The notes: a model not told the origin generated them from the letters alone. Positions 48,610 through 57,385 are shown, numbered from the stretch's first letter. The stretch is DNA of 64,000 bases from an uncultured Clostridia bacterium (GCA_945947915.1 CAMEZQ010000006.1:1-64000), one strand, 5' to 3'. Program-made: numbers and translations.

Positions 48610-49682
48610 CGTGCTTTTCCTGCGCAACATCACTTGTACGCTTTGGCAAGCGCGCGTTTTTCTGTTACTTTCGTCCGGCCGAAAGTAACCAAAGGCCGCC
48701 GGGGGCGCTTTAAGCCGCCCCCCGGGCCCCCAGGCGAGGGTGTAAAGGGTTGTGGTGTGCTTTCCCAGACACATGGGAGCCGCGACCCGAAGCCCCGCTG
48801 ACGCGGAACGGCTCCGGGTCGCTCACGATGCGCGTCATCACCCGGAAGTTATGAAGGGCCTGTTTTTTTGTCTGGCTGCTTTATCATCGGGCCGGGAAAC
48901 TCGCTGAAGCGGACGAATTTGGGTGCTGCGCCGCACAGGAGCCTCCCTTGTGCAAAGGGAGGTGGGGTCGAAGACCCCGGAGGGATTGAGTTTTTCCTGC
49001 GCAACATCACTTGTACGCTTTGGCAAGCGCGCGTTTTTCTGTTACTTTCGTCCGGCCGAAAGTAACCAAAGGCCGCCGGGGGCACTTTAAGCCGTCCCCC
49101 GGACCCCCAGGCGAGGGTGCACCGGGGCTGTGGTGTGCTTTTCCAGATACATGGGGGCCGCGACCCAAGGCCCCGCTGACGCGGAACGGCCCCGGGGTGC
49201 TCCCGCAGTTCGCCTGTGCCCGGAAGTTATGAAGAACCTGTTTTTTGTCTGGCTGCTTTATCATAAGGCCGGGAACCTCGCTGAAGCTGTACCGGACTGC
49301 GCTTCAGGCGGCCCGATGGTGATGCTGCCTGCAGCCTGCCGCGGGCCGCAGCATCGAGTTTGCGGAGAGCGGAGCCGTACGAATGTAATTCTCTATACGG
49401 ATGTCCGGCGGAACCGCGCTCCAATGAGCGACCTAAAGACGCATCGGTGTTATCGGGCGCACGGTCGCGGCATCCACGCTTCGGTCAGACGGCAGCAAAG
49501 CCCACCTGCGCCATGGCCGGGGGGTTCGGGGGGCGGCTTCGCGCCCCCGATGCGCTTTGGTTACTTTCGCGCAGTCGAAAGTGACGGTCACGCGCGTCCC
49601 CGATGCGCTTTGGTCACTTTCGCGCAGTCGAAAGTGACAGATCACGCGTTTTGGTTACTTTGGGCAGCCGGAAGTGACAGAA
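48610..49682 (+). repeat. Mosaic repeat block 4, the longest (~1.07 kb)
   Basis: Plus-oriented modules in order: B (48664-48689), C (~48690-48745), the CCCAGACACATGGGA and CGGAACGGC segment (~48760-48835), D (~48843-48915), A (48940-48988, GGGGTC-GAA-GACCCC variant), B (49041-49066), C (~49070-49125), D (~49218-49290), F (~49300-49480, also in block 1), then three inverted B-type hairpins in a row (49560-49585, 49613-49638, 49654-49679). The last hairpin ends 10 bases before the stop codon of the M14 gene. No gene is supported inside. Confidence 0.85.
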
Positions 49683-49688
49683 AAATTT

Positions 49689-51371
49689 TTACAGTGTGCC
49701 GCGGTAAGTGATCTTACCGGCCTTGCCGGAGGCGCAGACGATCTCAAAGGGGTCGCCGGCCTTGCCGCGCACGACCCACTGGGCCTTTTTGCGCAGGGGC
49801 CCGGCCTGGTCGGTGGACTGGGTGATGCCCCAGCCGCCGGCGATGAGGCCGCTGTGGCCTTCCAGATGGCCCAGCCTGGCCTTGGCGTCGCCCTGCAGCA
49901 CAGGCAGGCCGCAGAGCTCCAGGCTGACGCCTTCCAGCCGCTTGGACTTGAGGCCCTCCCGGAAGACGTAGGTGGACATATAGCCGCGGTTGCCCGCCAC
50001 GGCCTCGATCTGCCAGACGTCCTCGCTCAGCTGGGTCTTCTCCACCCGGTCGATGGACAGGGAGGGCAGCAGCCGCACCAGACGCAGCAGGAAACGGGTG
50101 TGCTTGGCCACCTCCTGCTCCAGATAGGGCGCGGGCGGATTCTGGGAGATGAACTTGGCGTCGCAGCCGCCCAGCTCCACGGGACCCAGCTGGGGATGGT
50201 CGAAGGGCTTCCAGGCCATATAATGATCGGGGCCGACGTTTTCGTCGATCCAGCGGATCATGGCGCAGAGCTCGTCTTCCTTCTCCTCGTCGCTCTTGTC
50301 CTCCCGGGGCGGATAGACGGGATGGAGGCCCGAACGCTCGGCCAGATCCCAGCATTCGATGGTCATGGCCGGGATGCCCAGCACGAAGTGGCAGAAATCG
50401 TCAAAGCCGCCGCAGGTCTGGGGATGGGACTGGGGCATGTACTGGTCGTAGAGATTGAGCACCGGGTAGCCGTTTTCCTGATTTGCGATCTTGCCCATGG
50501 CTCTGTAGAGGGCCACGTCCTGGGGAATGGCGTCTTTGGCGCTCTTATAGCCGGGGGTATAGAGGTTCTGGCCGCCGGAGGTGTGCATATCCACCACGGC
50601 GCAGACGTTGGGATGGGCCAGCAGGAAGTCGGCATTGGCCCGGGTCTCGGGGTTGGAGAGGGGATAATCGCCCGAGCCCTTCTGCTGGTCCTCCGGCTGC
50701 CAGCCGATGGGATAGTTGCGGTTGAAGTCGTTGCCGAAGGGGGCCGGCGCCGGCCGGATCTCCAGGCCGTCCCAGTTTTCCAGCTCGCCTTCGTCATAGA
50801 CGTTGTAAAACTCGCCCAGCAGGTCGTCGGGCTGGCGGCGGACCATGACGCGGGGGTCCTTCTCCGAAACCTTCCAGGCGCCATAGGGGGTCTTGACGCG
50901 CATCATGCGGATGACGCCGTCGCCGTCCATATCCTTGCGCTGCAGGCCGGGCATGGGCCGGCTGAAGGGATAGAGCCGGGGGGCCGAGCGCAGGGTGTCG
51001 GGGGTGGTCAGATAATATTCCGAGCCGTCGGGCGATACCCGGGGCACGGCGTAGAGGGTGTAGTGGTCGAGCAGATACCGGATGGATTCATCATCGGTGT
51101 TGCTCAGCACGGTGTCCAGCAGATACATGACGGTCATGCTGCCGGTCACCTCGCCGGCATGGATGTTGCCCTCCACATAGAGGGCCGGCTTGTCTTCAAA
51201 GCCGCCGGTCGCCCGGTTTGTCACCTTGAGGATCCACTGCTGGCGGCCCTCAGGGGTCTGGCCGATGGACGAAAGCTCGGTCAGGTCGGGATGGTCGGCC
51301 GCGTGCCTGTGCAGGATCTGGGTGATCTCGTCGTACTTATAATAGTGATCGTAGACGTATGTGTGTTTCAA
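49689..51371 (-). CDS. M14 family zinc carboxypeptidase
   Basis: 560 residues. Zinc ligands are in EGNIHAGEVTGSM (HxxE, ~67-79) and VVDMHTSGGQN (His ~252), with substrate-binding RNYPIGW and a likely catalytic Glu in TIECWDLAERSG (~345). No signal peptide is present, so it is probably cytoplasmic. A C-terminal ~150-residue beta-rich domain follows. Relatives trim C-terminal residues from peptides or murein peptides. The start is TTG (51369-51371): AAAGGAGG lies 7 bases upstream, and no ATG with a site is nearby. Confidence 0.9.
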   Translation of the reverse strand: MKHTYVYDHYYKYDEITQILHRHAADHPDLTELSSIGQTPEGRQQWILKVTNRATGGFEDKPALYVEGNIHAGEVTGSMTVMYLLDTVLSNTDDESIRYLLDHYTLYAVPRVSPDGSEYYLTTPDTLRSAPRLYPFSRPMPGLQRKDMDGDGVIRMMRVKTPYGAWKVSEKDPRVMVRRQPDDLLGEFYNVYDEGELENWDGLEIRPAPAPFGNDFNRNYPIGWQPEDQQKGSGDYPLSNPETRANADFLLAHPNVCAVVDMHTSGGQNLYTPGYKSAKDAIPQDVALYRAMGKIANQENGYPVLNLYDQYMPQSHPQTCGGFDDFCHFVLGIPAMTIECWDLAERSGLHPVYPPREDKSDEEKEDELCAMIRWIDENVGPDHYMAWKPFDHPQLGPVELGGCDAKFISQNPPAPYLEQEVAKHTRFLLRLVRLLPSLSIDRVEKTQLSEDVWQIEAVAGNRGYMSTYVFREGLKSKRLEGVSLELCGLPVLQGDAKARLGHLEGHSGLIAGGWGITQSTDQAGPLRKKAQWVVRGKAGDPFEIVCASGKAGKITYRGTL

Positions 51372-51506
51372 TCTTGCGCCTCCTTTGGTCGAACGGTGGT
51401 AGGATCGATGGAAGATCGTCTTTTCGTTCCGGATTTATTGTATCATTCCAACAGAAAATCTTCAATACTCCGGCGGTAATTCTTCCTTTTTGCCCATACC
51501 GGCGCC

Positions 51507-51731
51507 TCAGATCAGAATGGCCTCGTAGGGTATGTTCAGAACCGTGCGGAGCCCTTTCAGTTCGTCGGGATAGAGGTGCCGCTGCCCCACCTCGATTTTG
51601 GCCAGGGCGCTGCGGGTCATGTCGCAGCCGGCCACCTGCAGCCGGGCGGCCAGCTGCTCCTGGGTCAGCCCCCGTTCCCGGCGCAGCGCCCGGATGTTTT
51701 TGCCCAGCACCCTGCTGTATTCGTAATCCAT
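51507..51731 (-). CDS. Small XRE-family repressor
   Basis: 74 residues forming a single Cro/CI helix-turn-helix: LGKNIRALRRERGLTQEQLA (~8-27), AARLQVAGCDMTRSALAKIE and a C-terminal LNIPYEAILI. The MTRSALAKIEVGQR segment is the recognition helix region. The start is the ATG at 51729-51731 with AGGAGG 9 bases upstream. A perfect 10-bp inverted repeat (51798-51820) and a similar half-site (AAGTGCATT, ~51755) lie upstream, suggesting autorepression. It is divergent from the SARP-like gene. Confidence 0.85.
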   Translation of the reverse strand: MDYEYSRVLGKNIRALRRERGLTQEQLAARLQVAGCDMTRSALAKIEVGQRHLYPDELKGLRTVLNIPYEAILI

Positions 51732-51797
51732 ATGACAATACCTCCTGCACCGGAATAAGTGCATTTATGTATTGATTTTACGAATTCCCCATGTTAC

Positions 51798-51820
51798 AAT
51801 TGCACTAATATAGTGCAATT
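51798..51820. promoter_or_regulatory. Candidate operator (10-bp perfect inverted repeat)
   Basis: AATTGCACTA and TAGTGCAATT flank ATA. Read on the minus strand, TTGCAC within it could be a -35 element with TAACAT 16 bp downstream, so a bound repressor would cover the XRE promoter. Confidence 0.65.
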
Positions 51821-51923
51821 CGCTGGATTTTGCAGGGGATGCAAAACTTTGCGGAAAAATGAAAAAAACCATGGTATGGGGCTTTTTTCTTGCTTTTTAT
51901 CTGTTTTTCTAAAAAACTGATGA

Positions 51924-51952
51924 TTGCAAAAGAAAGGAACGCCCGCTATAAT
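51924..51952 (+). promoter_or_regulatory. Promoter of the SARP-like gene
   Basis: TTGCAA -35 and TATAAT -10 with exactly 17 bp between. Transcription would begin near 51959, which rules out any start codon upstream of this. Confidence 0.85.
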
Positions 51953-52001
51953 AAACTTATATTCTAATCGATATTCTGTTTCAAAAGGAGGCGATGATCC
52001 T

Positions 52002-53231
52002 GTGATCCCTCTGAAAATTCAGTTTTTTGGCGGCTTTTCCATCACATGCGGTGGGCACACCATCGCAGACACCGCCAACCGGTCCCGCAAGCTGTGGACC
52101 CTTTTGGAATATCTGGTGACCTTTCGCGGCCGCGCGGTCCCGCAGGAGGAGCTGATCGAGCTGCTCTGGCCCGACGGCGGCACCGACAATCCCACCGGCT
52201 CTCTCAAGACGCTGGTCTACCGCGCCCGCACTCTGCTGGATTCCCTGCGGCCGGGCCTGGGCCGGGAGCTGCTGACCTACGGCCGCGGCGCTTATCAGTG
52301 GAACGATGCCGTTCCGGCCCAATTGGATATCGAGTTTTTTGAGGCCGACCTGCGCCTGGCCGCCGAGGAGGAGGACGACCAGCGCCGGCTGGCGCTGCTG
52401 CTGGAGGCCGCCGGCCTTTACGGGGGCGATTTTCTGCCCCGCATGAGTGGGGAATCCTGGGTCCTGCCTCTGTCGGTCTATTATCATACCCAGTATCTGA
52501 CGGCTGTGCGCCAGGCTGTCGGGCTGCTGGAGGGGCAGGAGCGCTGGCCCGAAAGCATCGCCCTCTGCCAGCGGGCCATCGTCGTCGACGCCTACGACGA
52601 GGACATGCACGCTTCGCTTATACGCGGCCTGTGGAAGACCGGCGAACGGCAGCAGGCCCAGCTTCACTATAATTCGGTCATCAGTCTCTTTTTCGCCCGC
52701 TTCGGCATCCGGCCCTCCGGCAAGCTGACCCGGGTCTATCAGGAGATCCTGCGGGCCGACGGCGCCGTGCGGCTGGATCTGGACAATATCCAGAAGCACT
52801 TGTACCGGGACTATACGCCTGGGCCGCTCTTCTGTGAATACGCCGTCTTTCAGGATTTCTGCGACCTGTACCGCCGCGCGATGACCCGTACGGGCGATCC
52901 GGTGCAGCTCTGCCTGCTGACCCTTCAGCCCGACGCGGCGGCCTCCCAGCACATCAGCCGCATGATGGAACGGCTGCATGCCGTCATCTCCGGCCGCCTG
53001 CGCCGCAGCGACGTCTTTACCCGGTGCAGCGTCAGCCAGTATCTGCTGCTGCTTCCCCGCGTCACGCCGGAAGAGGCGGCCCAGACGGCCCAGCGCCTGT
53101 GCCGTGCCTTTGCCGAGAGCGGCGTGGGCGGCGGCATGACGGTGGAGGCCAGCCTCCAGCCGCTGGAGCCCGACGCCGGCGCGCCCGTTCCCGACGACTG
53201 CGGCCTGCCGGTGCGGGCCAAGCTCCGGTAG
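52002..53231 (+). CDS. SARP/BTAD-type transcriptional regulator with degenerate GGDEF-like C-terminus
   Basis: 409 residues. Residues ~1-95 form an OmpR-type winged helix (LKIQFFGGFSITCGGHTI, then RSRKLWTLLEYLV and VPQEELIELLWPDGGTDNP). Residues ~100-245 are the helical BTAD domain (IEFFEADLRLAAEEED, then YDEDMHASLIRGLWKTGERQ). The last ~130 residues resemble a nucleotide-cyclase/GGDEF fold (GRLRRSDVFTRCSVSQYLLL aligning with R.SD..AR.GGDEF.ll), but the GGDEF signature is replaced by CSVSQ, so it should be inactive and perhaps a sensor. Translation starts at GTG (52002-52004) with AAAGGAGG upstream. Confidence 0.85.
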   Translation: MIPLKIQFFGGFSITCGGHTIADTANRSRKLWTLLEYLVTFRGRAVPQEELIELLWPDGGTDNPTGSLKTLVYRARTLLDSLRPGLGRELLTYGRGAYQWNDAVPAQLDIEFFEADLRLAAEEEDDQRRLALLLEAAGLYGGDFLPRMSGESWVLPLSVYYHTQYLTAVRQAVGLLEGQERWPESIALCQRAIVVDAYDEDMHASLIRGLWKTGERQQAQLHYNSVISLFFARFGIRPSGKLTRVYQEILRADGAVRLDLDNIQKHLYRDYTPGPLFCEYAVFQDFCDLYRRAMTRTGDPVQLCLLTLQPDAAASQHISRMMERLHAVISGRLRRSDVFTRCSVSQYLLLLPRVTPEEAAQTAQRLCRAFAESGVGGGMTVEASLQPLEPDAGAPVPDDCGLPVRAKLR

Positions 53232-53287
53232 GCGCAGAAAGCCTCTGCCGGATCGACTGAAAATTAAATCTCCGGGCCAGTATAAAA

Positions 53288-53345
53288 CAGAAGATCCTCC
53301 GTATGACGTGATCATTGCGTCCATACGGAGGATCTTTTTGGTGTT
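53288..53345 (+). terminator. Terminator of the SARP-like gene
   Basis: AAGATCCTCCGTATG / CATACGGAGGATCTT perfect stem around a ~15-nt loop, then TTTTGGTGTTTTT. It could work in both directions, since the GNAT gene converges on it. Confidence 0.85.
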
Positions 53346-53375
53346 TTTGCCGCGTTCCCGGCCTGGGCTTTTGGG

Positions 53376-54137
53376 TCAATGGGTCCTTTCTTCCGACACC
53401 ACCTCGTAAGCCGGATAAGCGTGGTCCAATGTATAACCGAGCTTTTCGGCCAGGTGCACCGAATACAGATTGTGCGCGTCCCAGCTGGGATACAGCCCCT
53501 CGTCCAGACACCGCAGGATGAGGGCCGCGCATGCGATGGTGGCCAGATGCTTTCTTCGTTCCGTTTCCACGGTATCTACTTCGATCTCGATGCCCCGGTC
53601 GTAACGGGTATAGGAAGAAGCCCCGGCCACGATCTTTCCCTCTTTCAGAATGACCATGCCGCGGCCCAGGGTCAGATACCGTTCTTTATTCTCAAAGGCA
53701 GAAACGAAATCGGCGGTGACGGGGTTTTGCAGGCAAAGATCGTAGATGGCCCCGTCGATGGGCTCCAGCCGGTATTCCGGCGGCAGCTTGCCGACTTCCT
53801 GCCGCAGCATTTCGGTATCGAACCGCGTGTCTTTTTTGATGGCGTACCGGGTAATGCGCTTTGCCGAAGGATAACAGCTTTCGATCAACGCGGCCCAGGC
53901 CTCGTTCTGGGGGACCATGATGACGAAGCCGCGCGGCTTATGCTGCACCAGTTCCCGGTCCGGCAGGCCGGCAAAAAAGCCGAAACATCCGACGAAGGCA
54001 AAGGCCGACCGGGGGTTTTCCCTGTCGGTCACCCAGATCCGGCCCATGACCTTTTGCAGGCAGGAATAGATCAGCGTTTCCTGCCAGCCGGCAAAGAGCG
54101 CTTCCACCTTTGCGGTGTCCTGGAGTTCATAGACCAA
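53376..54137 (-). CDS. GNAT acetyltransferase (PF12746-type)
   Basis: 253 residues. The N-terminal half (~1-125) is the specific partner domain of this GNAT group. The C-terminal half has GMVILKEGKIVAGASSYTRY (~159-178), the acetyl-CoA binding beta4/P-loop region VETERRKHLATIACAALIL (~188-206; here ERRKHLAT replaces the R/QxxGxG/A consensus) and LYSVHLAEKLGYTLDHAYPA (~223-242). Substrate unknown. Translation starts at TTG (54135-54137), with AGGAGG 7 bases upstream; no suitable ATG exists. Confidence 0.82.
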   Translation of the reverse strand: MVYELQDTAKVEALFAGWQETLIYSCLQKVMGRIWVTDRENPRSAFAFVGCFGFFAGLPDRELVQHKPRGFVIMVPQNEAWAALIESCYPSAKRITRYAIKKDTRFDTEMLRQEVGKLPPEYRLEPIDGAIYDLCLQNPVTADFVSAFENKERYLTLGRGMVILKEGKIVAGASSYTRYDRGIEIEVDTVETERRKHLATIACAALILRCLDEGLYPSWDAHNLYSVHLAEKLGYTLDHAYPAYEVVSEERTH

Positions 54138-54210
54138 TGAGCTTCCTCCTTTTTACGAAAACGAAATATGCCCCATCCACGGGCCTGCTGTTTTGCGGGG
54201 CAAATCCGGC

Positions 54211-54825
54211 TTACATGCCCAGTTCTTCGTCCACCAGCAGGACGGTGGCGGGCATGCCGTTCATGGGATAGTGGGAGATGAGGGTGGCGCGGCACAGGCA
54301 GTTGGGGCTGCCGCAGTTATAACACTGCTTGCCGTCGGCGCAGGGCAGCTTGCTGCCCAGGCGCTGGGCATTTTTGGGCGTGGCCACGTTGCGCACCCGG
54401 TGGATGGCGGCGTGGAGGTCGGGCGTCAGCTTGTTCATGCCCACCACCAGATACTGGTGCTTGTGGCCGTAGGCCAGCGAAGCCAGCCGGTTGCCGGTGC
54501 CGTCGATGTTGACCGACTGGCCGTCTTCGGTCATGGCGTTGACCGAGCTGATATAGACCTCGGCCCGGGCGGCCAGGTCGCGCACGGCGTTCTGGCTGCC
54601 GTACTGCGCCGTCTGTTCGGGCAGCCAGTGCCAATAGACGGTGTTGTGGGCGCCCAGCACCTTGTCCAGCTCCAGCTGATGGGCCGTCCAGGAGCCGCCG
54701 ATGCCGACGGTGGTGTCGTGGATATGGGATTCCAGCCACTGGGCGGCCTCCCGGCCGGTGGCCAGCGAAATGACTTCATAGCCGCGCCTGCGCAGATTCT
54801 CAATGACTTTCTGTTTGTCGATCAT
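54211..54825 (-). CDS. LUD-domain protein
   Basis: 204 residues. LUD (lactate utilisation LutB/LutC, PF02589) features: VIENLRRRGYEVISLATGRE (~7-26), TTVGIGGSWTAHQLELDKVL, VYISSVNAMTEDGQSVNIDG (~89-108) and GHKHQYLVVGMNKLTPDLHA. The C-terminal CYNCGSPNCLCRATLI holds a four-Cys cluster (CxxC...CxC) that could bind iron-sulfur or zinc. Such stand-alone proteins are common in clostridia and have no fixed function. GGGAGGAACC precedes the ATG; an in-frame ATG 10 codons upstream lacks a site. Confidence 0.87.
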   Translation of the reverse strand: MIDKQKVIENLRRRGYEVISLATGREAAQWLESHIHDTTVGIGGSWTAHQLELDKVLGAHNTVYWHWLPEQTAQYGSQNAVRDLAARAEVYISSVNAMTEDGQSVNIDGTGNRLASLAYGHKHQYLVVGMNKLTPDLHAAIHRVRNVATPKNAQRLGSKLPCADGKQCYNCGSPNCLCRATLISHYPMNGMPATVLLVDEELGM

Positions 54826-54957
54826 AGACGGTTCCTCCCTGAAATACAGATTCATATCTTCAGTATAGTAGCCGGGAAAAGTCCTGTCAAGCGCGGCAGC
54901 CTTGACAGGCCGCCGCGCCTTGTGCTATCGTGAAAACAAAAAAGGCGGTTTTTACAT

Positions 54958-55398
54958 ATGAAAAAGACCCTCAACGCCATCCTCTTTATCCTGCTGCTCT
55001 CGGCGGCCATTCTGGCCTACGGCATCGTTACCTCCCGCACAGCCCTCACCAGCGCCCTGGCCTTTCCCGAATCGGGACTGGAGGTTACCGTCTGGGTGCC
55101 CGACAGTCAGAAAAAGGCCGTTCTGGACGCCGGGCAGATCGATGAACTGACCGGCCTGCTGGCCCGGGTGGGCATGGGCGGCCAGGAGGAAGCCCCCAAG
55201 GCCTCCAGTCTGACGGCCGAATACAGGGCCTTCAGCATCACCGTCACCGGGGACGGCTACGGCACCCACGAGTTCCTCTTTCTGGGCGCCACCGGCCAGG
55301 GCTATCTCGTCCGCAGTGCCCGCGACGTGCGCCTGACCGGCTGCGGCGAGATCTGCGCCTTTCTGGAAACGGTGGAGCTGGCCGAAACCGAAGAATAA
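54958..55398 (+). CDS. Hypothetical membrane-anchored or secreted protein
   Basis: 146 residues, family not recognised. A short basic start (MKKT) precedes a hydrophobic helix (LNAILFILLLSAAILAYGIV, ~5-24), which is either an uncleaved anchor or a signal peptide. The extracytoplasmic part is mixed alpha/beta, with VTVWVPDSQKKAVLDAGQID and a later FLFLGATGQGYLVRS. No catalytic motif is visible. AAAAAGGCGG precedes the ATG. It stands alone between the LUD gene (divergent) and a convergent GNAT gene. Confidence 0.7.
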   Translation: MKKTLNAILFILLLSAAILAYGIVTSRTALTSALAFPESGLEVTVWVPDSQKKAVLDAGQIDELTGLLARVGMGGQEEAPKASSLTAEYRAFSITVTGDGYGTHEFLFLGATGQGYLVRSARDVRLTGCGEICAFLETVELAETEE

Positions 55399-55482
55399 AC
55401 CCCATGGGGGAAAGCGTTTGAAGTGTTCCCTGCGCTGTGGGACGAATGGGACCCCTGCCAGATTTGTGTGACGGCGCTGAAA

Positions 55483-55530
55483 AAAGATCCTCCCGATGCC
55501 TGCGTGATCCGGGCATCGGGAGGATCTTGT
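55483..55530. terminator. Bidirectional terminator between convergent genes
   Basis: AAGATCCTCCCGATGCC / GGCATCGGGAGGATCTT perfect 17-bp stem with a 10-nt loop and A/T flanks. The AAGATCCTCC base matches that of the terminator at 53288. Confidence 0.85.
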
Positions 55531-55533
55531 GTT

Positions 55534-56493
55534 TTACCATATGGCGCGGGTCATGGCGCCTTCGTCGACGCGGCGCGTGAGGCTGCAGGTGTAGGTGGTG
55601 AAATGGCGGCGCCAGAAGCCGTCGCCTGCCAGGTTGAAGCTCTCGTAATCGACCCCCAGGCGGGCAGCGCCCTCGCTGTGCAGCACGCCGGCCGTATATT
55701 CCAGCAGGGCCGCCGCTCCGCCGGTGTGCCGCCAGGCCGGCTCGAAGCAGGCACCGCAGATGTTCTTCATAGACGGGTGACGGGTGAGGAAGTTCTCCCC
55801 CTCGCCGCCCACTTCCATAAAGCCCACCAGGCGGTGATCGAAAAAAGCGCCGAACAGGCGGGTATCCCGGGCCTCGGCCCGGACGAGCCACCGGTCGAAC
55901 TGGGCGGGGCTGTCCGACATAAAGCAGGGGCTTTGGGTCAGGTGCTGCGCCAGCAGGCGGCGCAGGGGCCGGACCAGCGGGATCTCCTCCCGCCGCAGCT
56001 CCCGGCACACCAGACCCCGGGGCACATCCACCGGCCGCGGGTCGGTCAAGCGGACGGCGTCGACGCACCGCTGGCCGAAGCCGCAGCGCCAGAAGGTCTC
56101 CATGGCCGTGCGGTCGCTGTCGTACAGGGCGATGGAATGATAGCCAGCGCCGGCCGCCACCCATTTTTCGGCCGCCGCCTGATAGAGCCGCTGCCACAGG
56201 CGGGCGCCGCTCCCGGGCAGGACGCCGTGGGCATGGATGGGCGAAAAGACGCCGGCGGCCGTCGAGCCGTAGGCCATGGGCCGGGGGTCCCGCACGGCCA
56301 GAAAGCCCACCAGACGGCCCTCCTCCAGGGCGGCCACGCCCAGGCCGTTTTCCGCCATGGGCGTCAGGTCGGGCAGGTCTTCGGGGCTGCATGGGGGCAG
56401 GTCGGGCACGGCCTGCCGGGCCTGCCGGGCGGCCTCCCATGCCAACAATCGGGCCTGCGGCAGATGCCGGGGCTGCAGGTCGCAGATGGTCAT
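55534..56493 (-). CDS. Tandem GNAT acetyltransferase
   Basis: 319 residues containing two GNAT-like halves. The first (~1-150) shows GLGVAALEEGRLVGFLAVRD (~50-69), an acetyl-CoA loop-like HGVLPGSGARLWQRLYQAAA (~89-108) and YDSDRTAMETFWRCGFGQRC. The second (~160-319) shows FFDHRLVGFMEVGGEG (~225-240), ICGACFEPAWRHTGGAAALL (~251-270) and YESFNLAGDGFWRRHFTTYT. The second half keeps a more complete Q/RxxGxG/A-like loop (RHTGGAA). Substrate unknown. GAGGAGGAAACGAC precedes the ATG. Confidence 0.85.
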   Translation of the reverse strand: MTICDLQPRHLPQARLLAWEAARQARQAVPDLPPCSPEDLPDLTPMAENGLGVAALEEGRLVGFLAVRDPRPMAYGSTAAGVFSPIHAHGVLPGSGARLWQRLYQAAAEKWVAAGAGYHSIALYDSDRTAMETFWRCGFGQRCVDAVRLTDPRPVDVPRGLVCRELRREEIPLVRPLRRLLAQHLTQSPCFMSDSPAQFDRWLVRAEARDTRLFGAFFDHRLVGFMEVGGEGENFLTRHPSMKNICGACFEPAWRHTGGAAALLEYTAGVLHSEGAARLGVDYESFNLAGDGFWRRHFTTYTCSLTRRVDEGAMTRAIW

Positions 56494-56569
56494 GTCGTTT
56501 CCTCCTCACAGATCTCAAGATGGCTTGTATCGTAGCATACGCGGGCGCGCAGACGGCGCAGCAGGATGT

Positions 56570-57345
56570 TTTTGCGCCGCACCCATGCCTCCCTTGTGCA
56601 AAGGGAGGTGGGTCCGCAGGACCCGGAGGGATTGTGCTTTTCCTGCTCAACTCCACCTGTCCGCATTGGCAAGTGCGCGTTTTGTTGTTACTTTCGTCCG
56701 GCCGAAAGTAACCAAAGGGCACCAGGGGCGCTTTAAGCCGCCCCCCGGACCCCCAGGCGAGGGTGTAAAGGGTTGTGGTGTGCTTTCCCAGACACACGGG
56801 AGCCGCGACCCGAAGCCCCGCTGACGCGGAACGGCTTCGGGTCGCTCACGCAGTTCGTCTGCGCCCGGAAGTTATGAAGGGCCTGCTTTTTTGTCTGGCT
56901 GCTTTATCATCGGGCCGGGAACTTCGCTGAAGCGGACGAATTTGAGTGCTGCGCCGCGCCCATGCCTCCCTTGTGCAAAGGGAGGTGGGTCCGAAGGACC
57001 CGGAGGGATTGTGCTTTTCCTTCTCAACTCCACTTTTCCGCCTTGACAGGCGCGCGTTTTGTTGTTACTTTCGACTGCCCGAAAGTAACCAAAGGGCACC
57101 GGGGGTGCTTTAAGCCGCCCCCCGGTCCCCCAGGCGAGGGTGTGACCTTTTTCCTCTCCGTCCCCGGAGATGCGGCGCTTGCGAAGTCCGGCCGCGCCCG
57201 GAAGTTATGAAGACCTGCTTTTTTGTCTGGCTGCATCGCCGTAAGGCCGGGAACTTCGCTGAAGCGGACGAATTTGGGTGCTGCGCCGCACCCATGCCTC
57301 CCTTGTGCAAAGGGAGGTGGGGTCGAAGACCCCGGAGGGATTGTC
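56570..57345 (+). repeat. Mosaic repeat block 5
   Basis: Plus-oriented: A (56587-56634, GGGTCC-GCA-GGACCC), B (56687-56712), C (~56713-56768), the CAGACACACGGGAGC / CGGAACGGC segment, D (~56862-56935), A (56964-57012, GGGTCC-GAA-GGACCC), B (57064-57089), C (~57090-57143), D-like (~57195-57262) and A (57296-57343, GGGGTC-GAA-GACCCC). It holds three A copies with three sequence variants of hairpin 2. No gene is supported inside. Confidence 0.85.
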
Positions 57346-57385
57346 AGATCGCGCTGAAGCGGCAAAAGAATTCCACAGGTTGTGA

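Noticed and set aside
48610..57345. CRISPR array
   Set aside because: Repeats are long, mosaic and hairpin-rich with no regular spacers of ~30-40 bp, and no cas gene is present.
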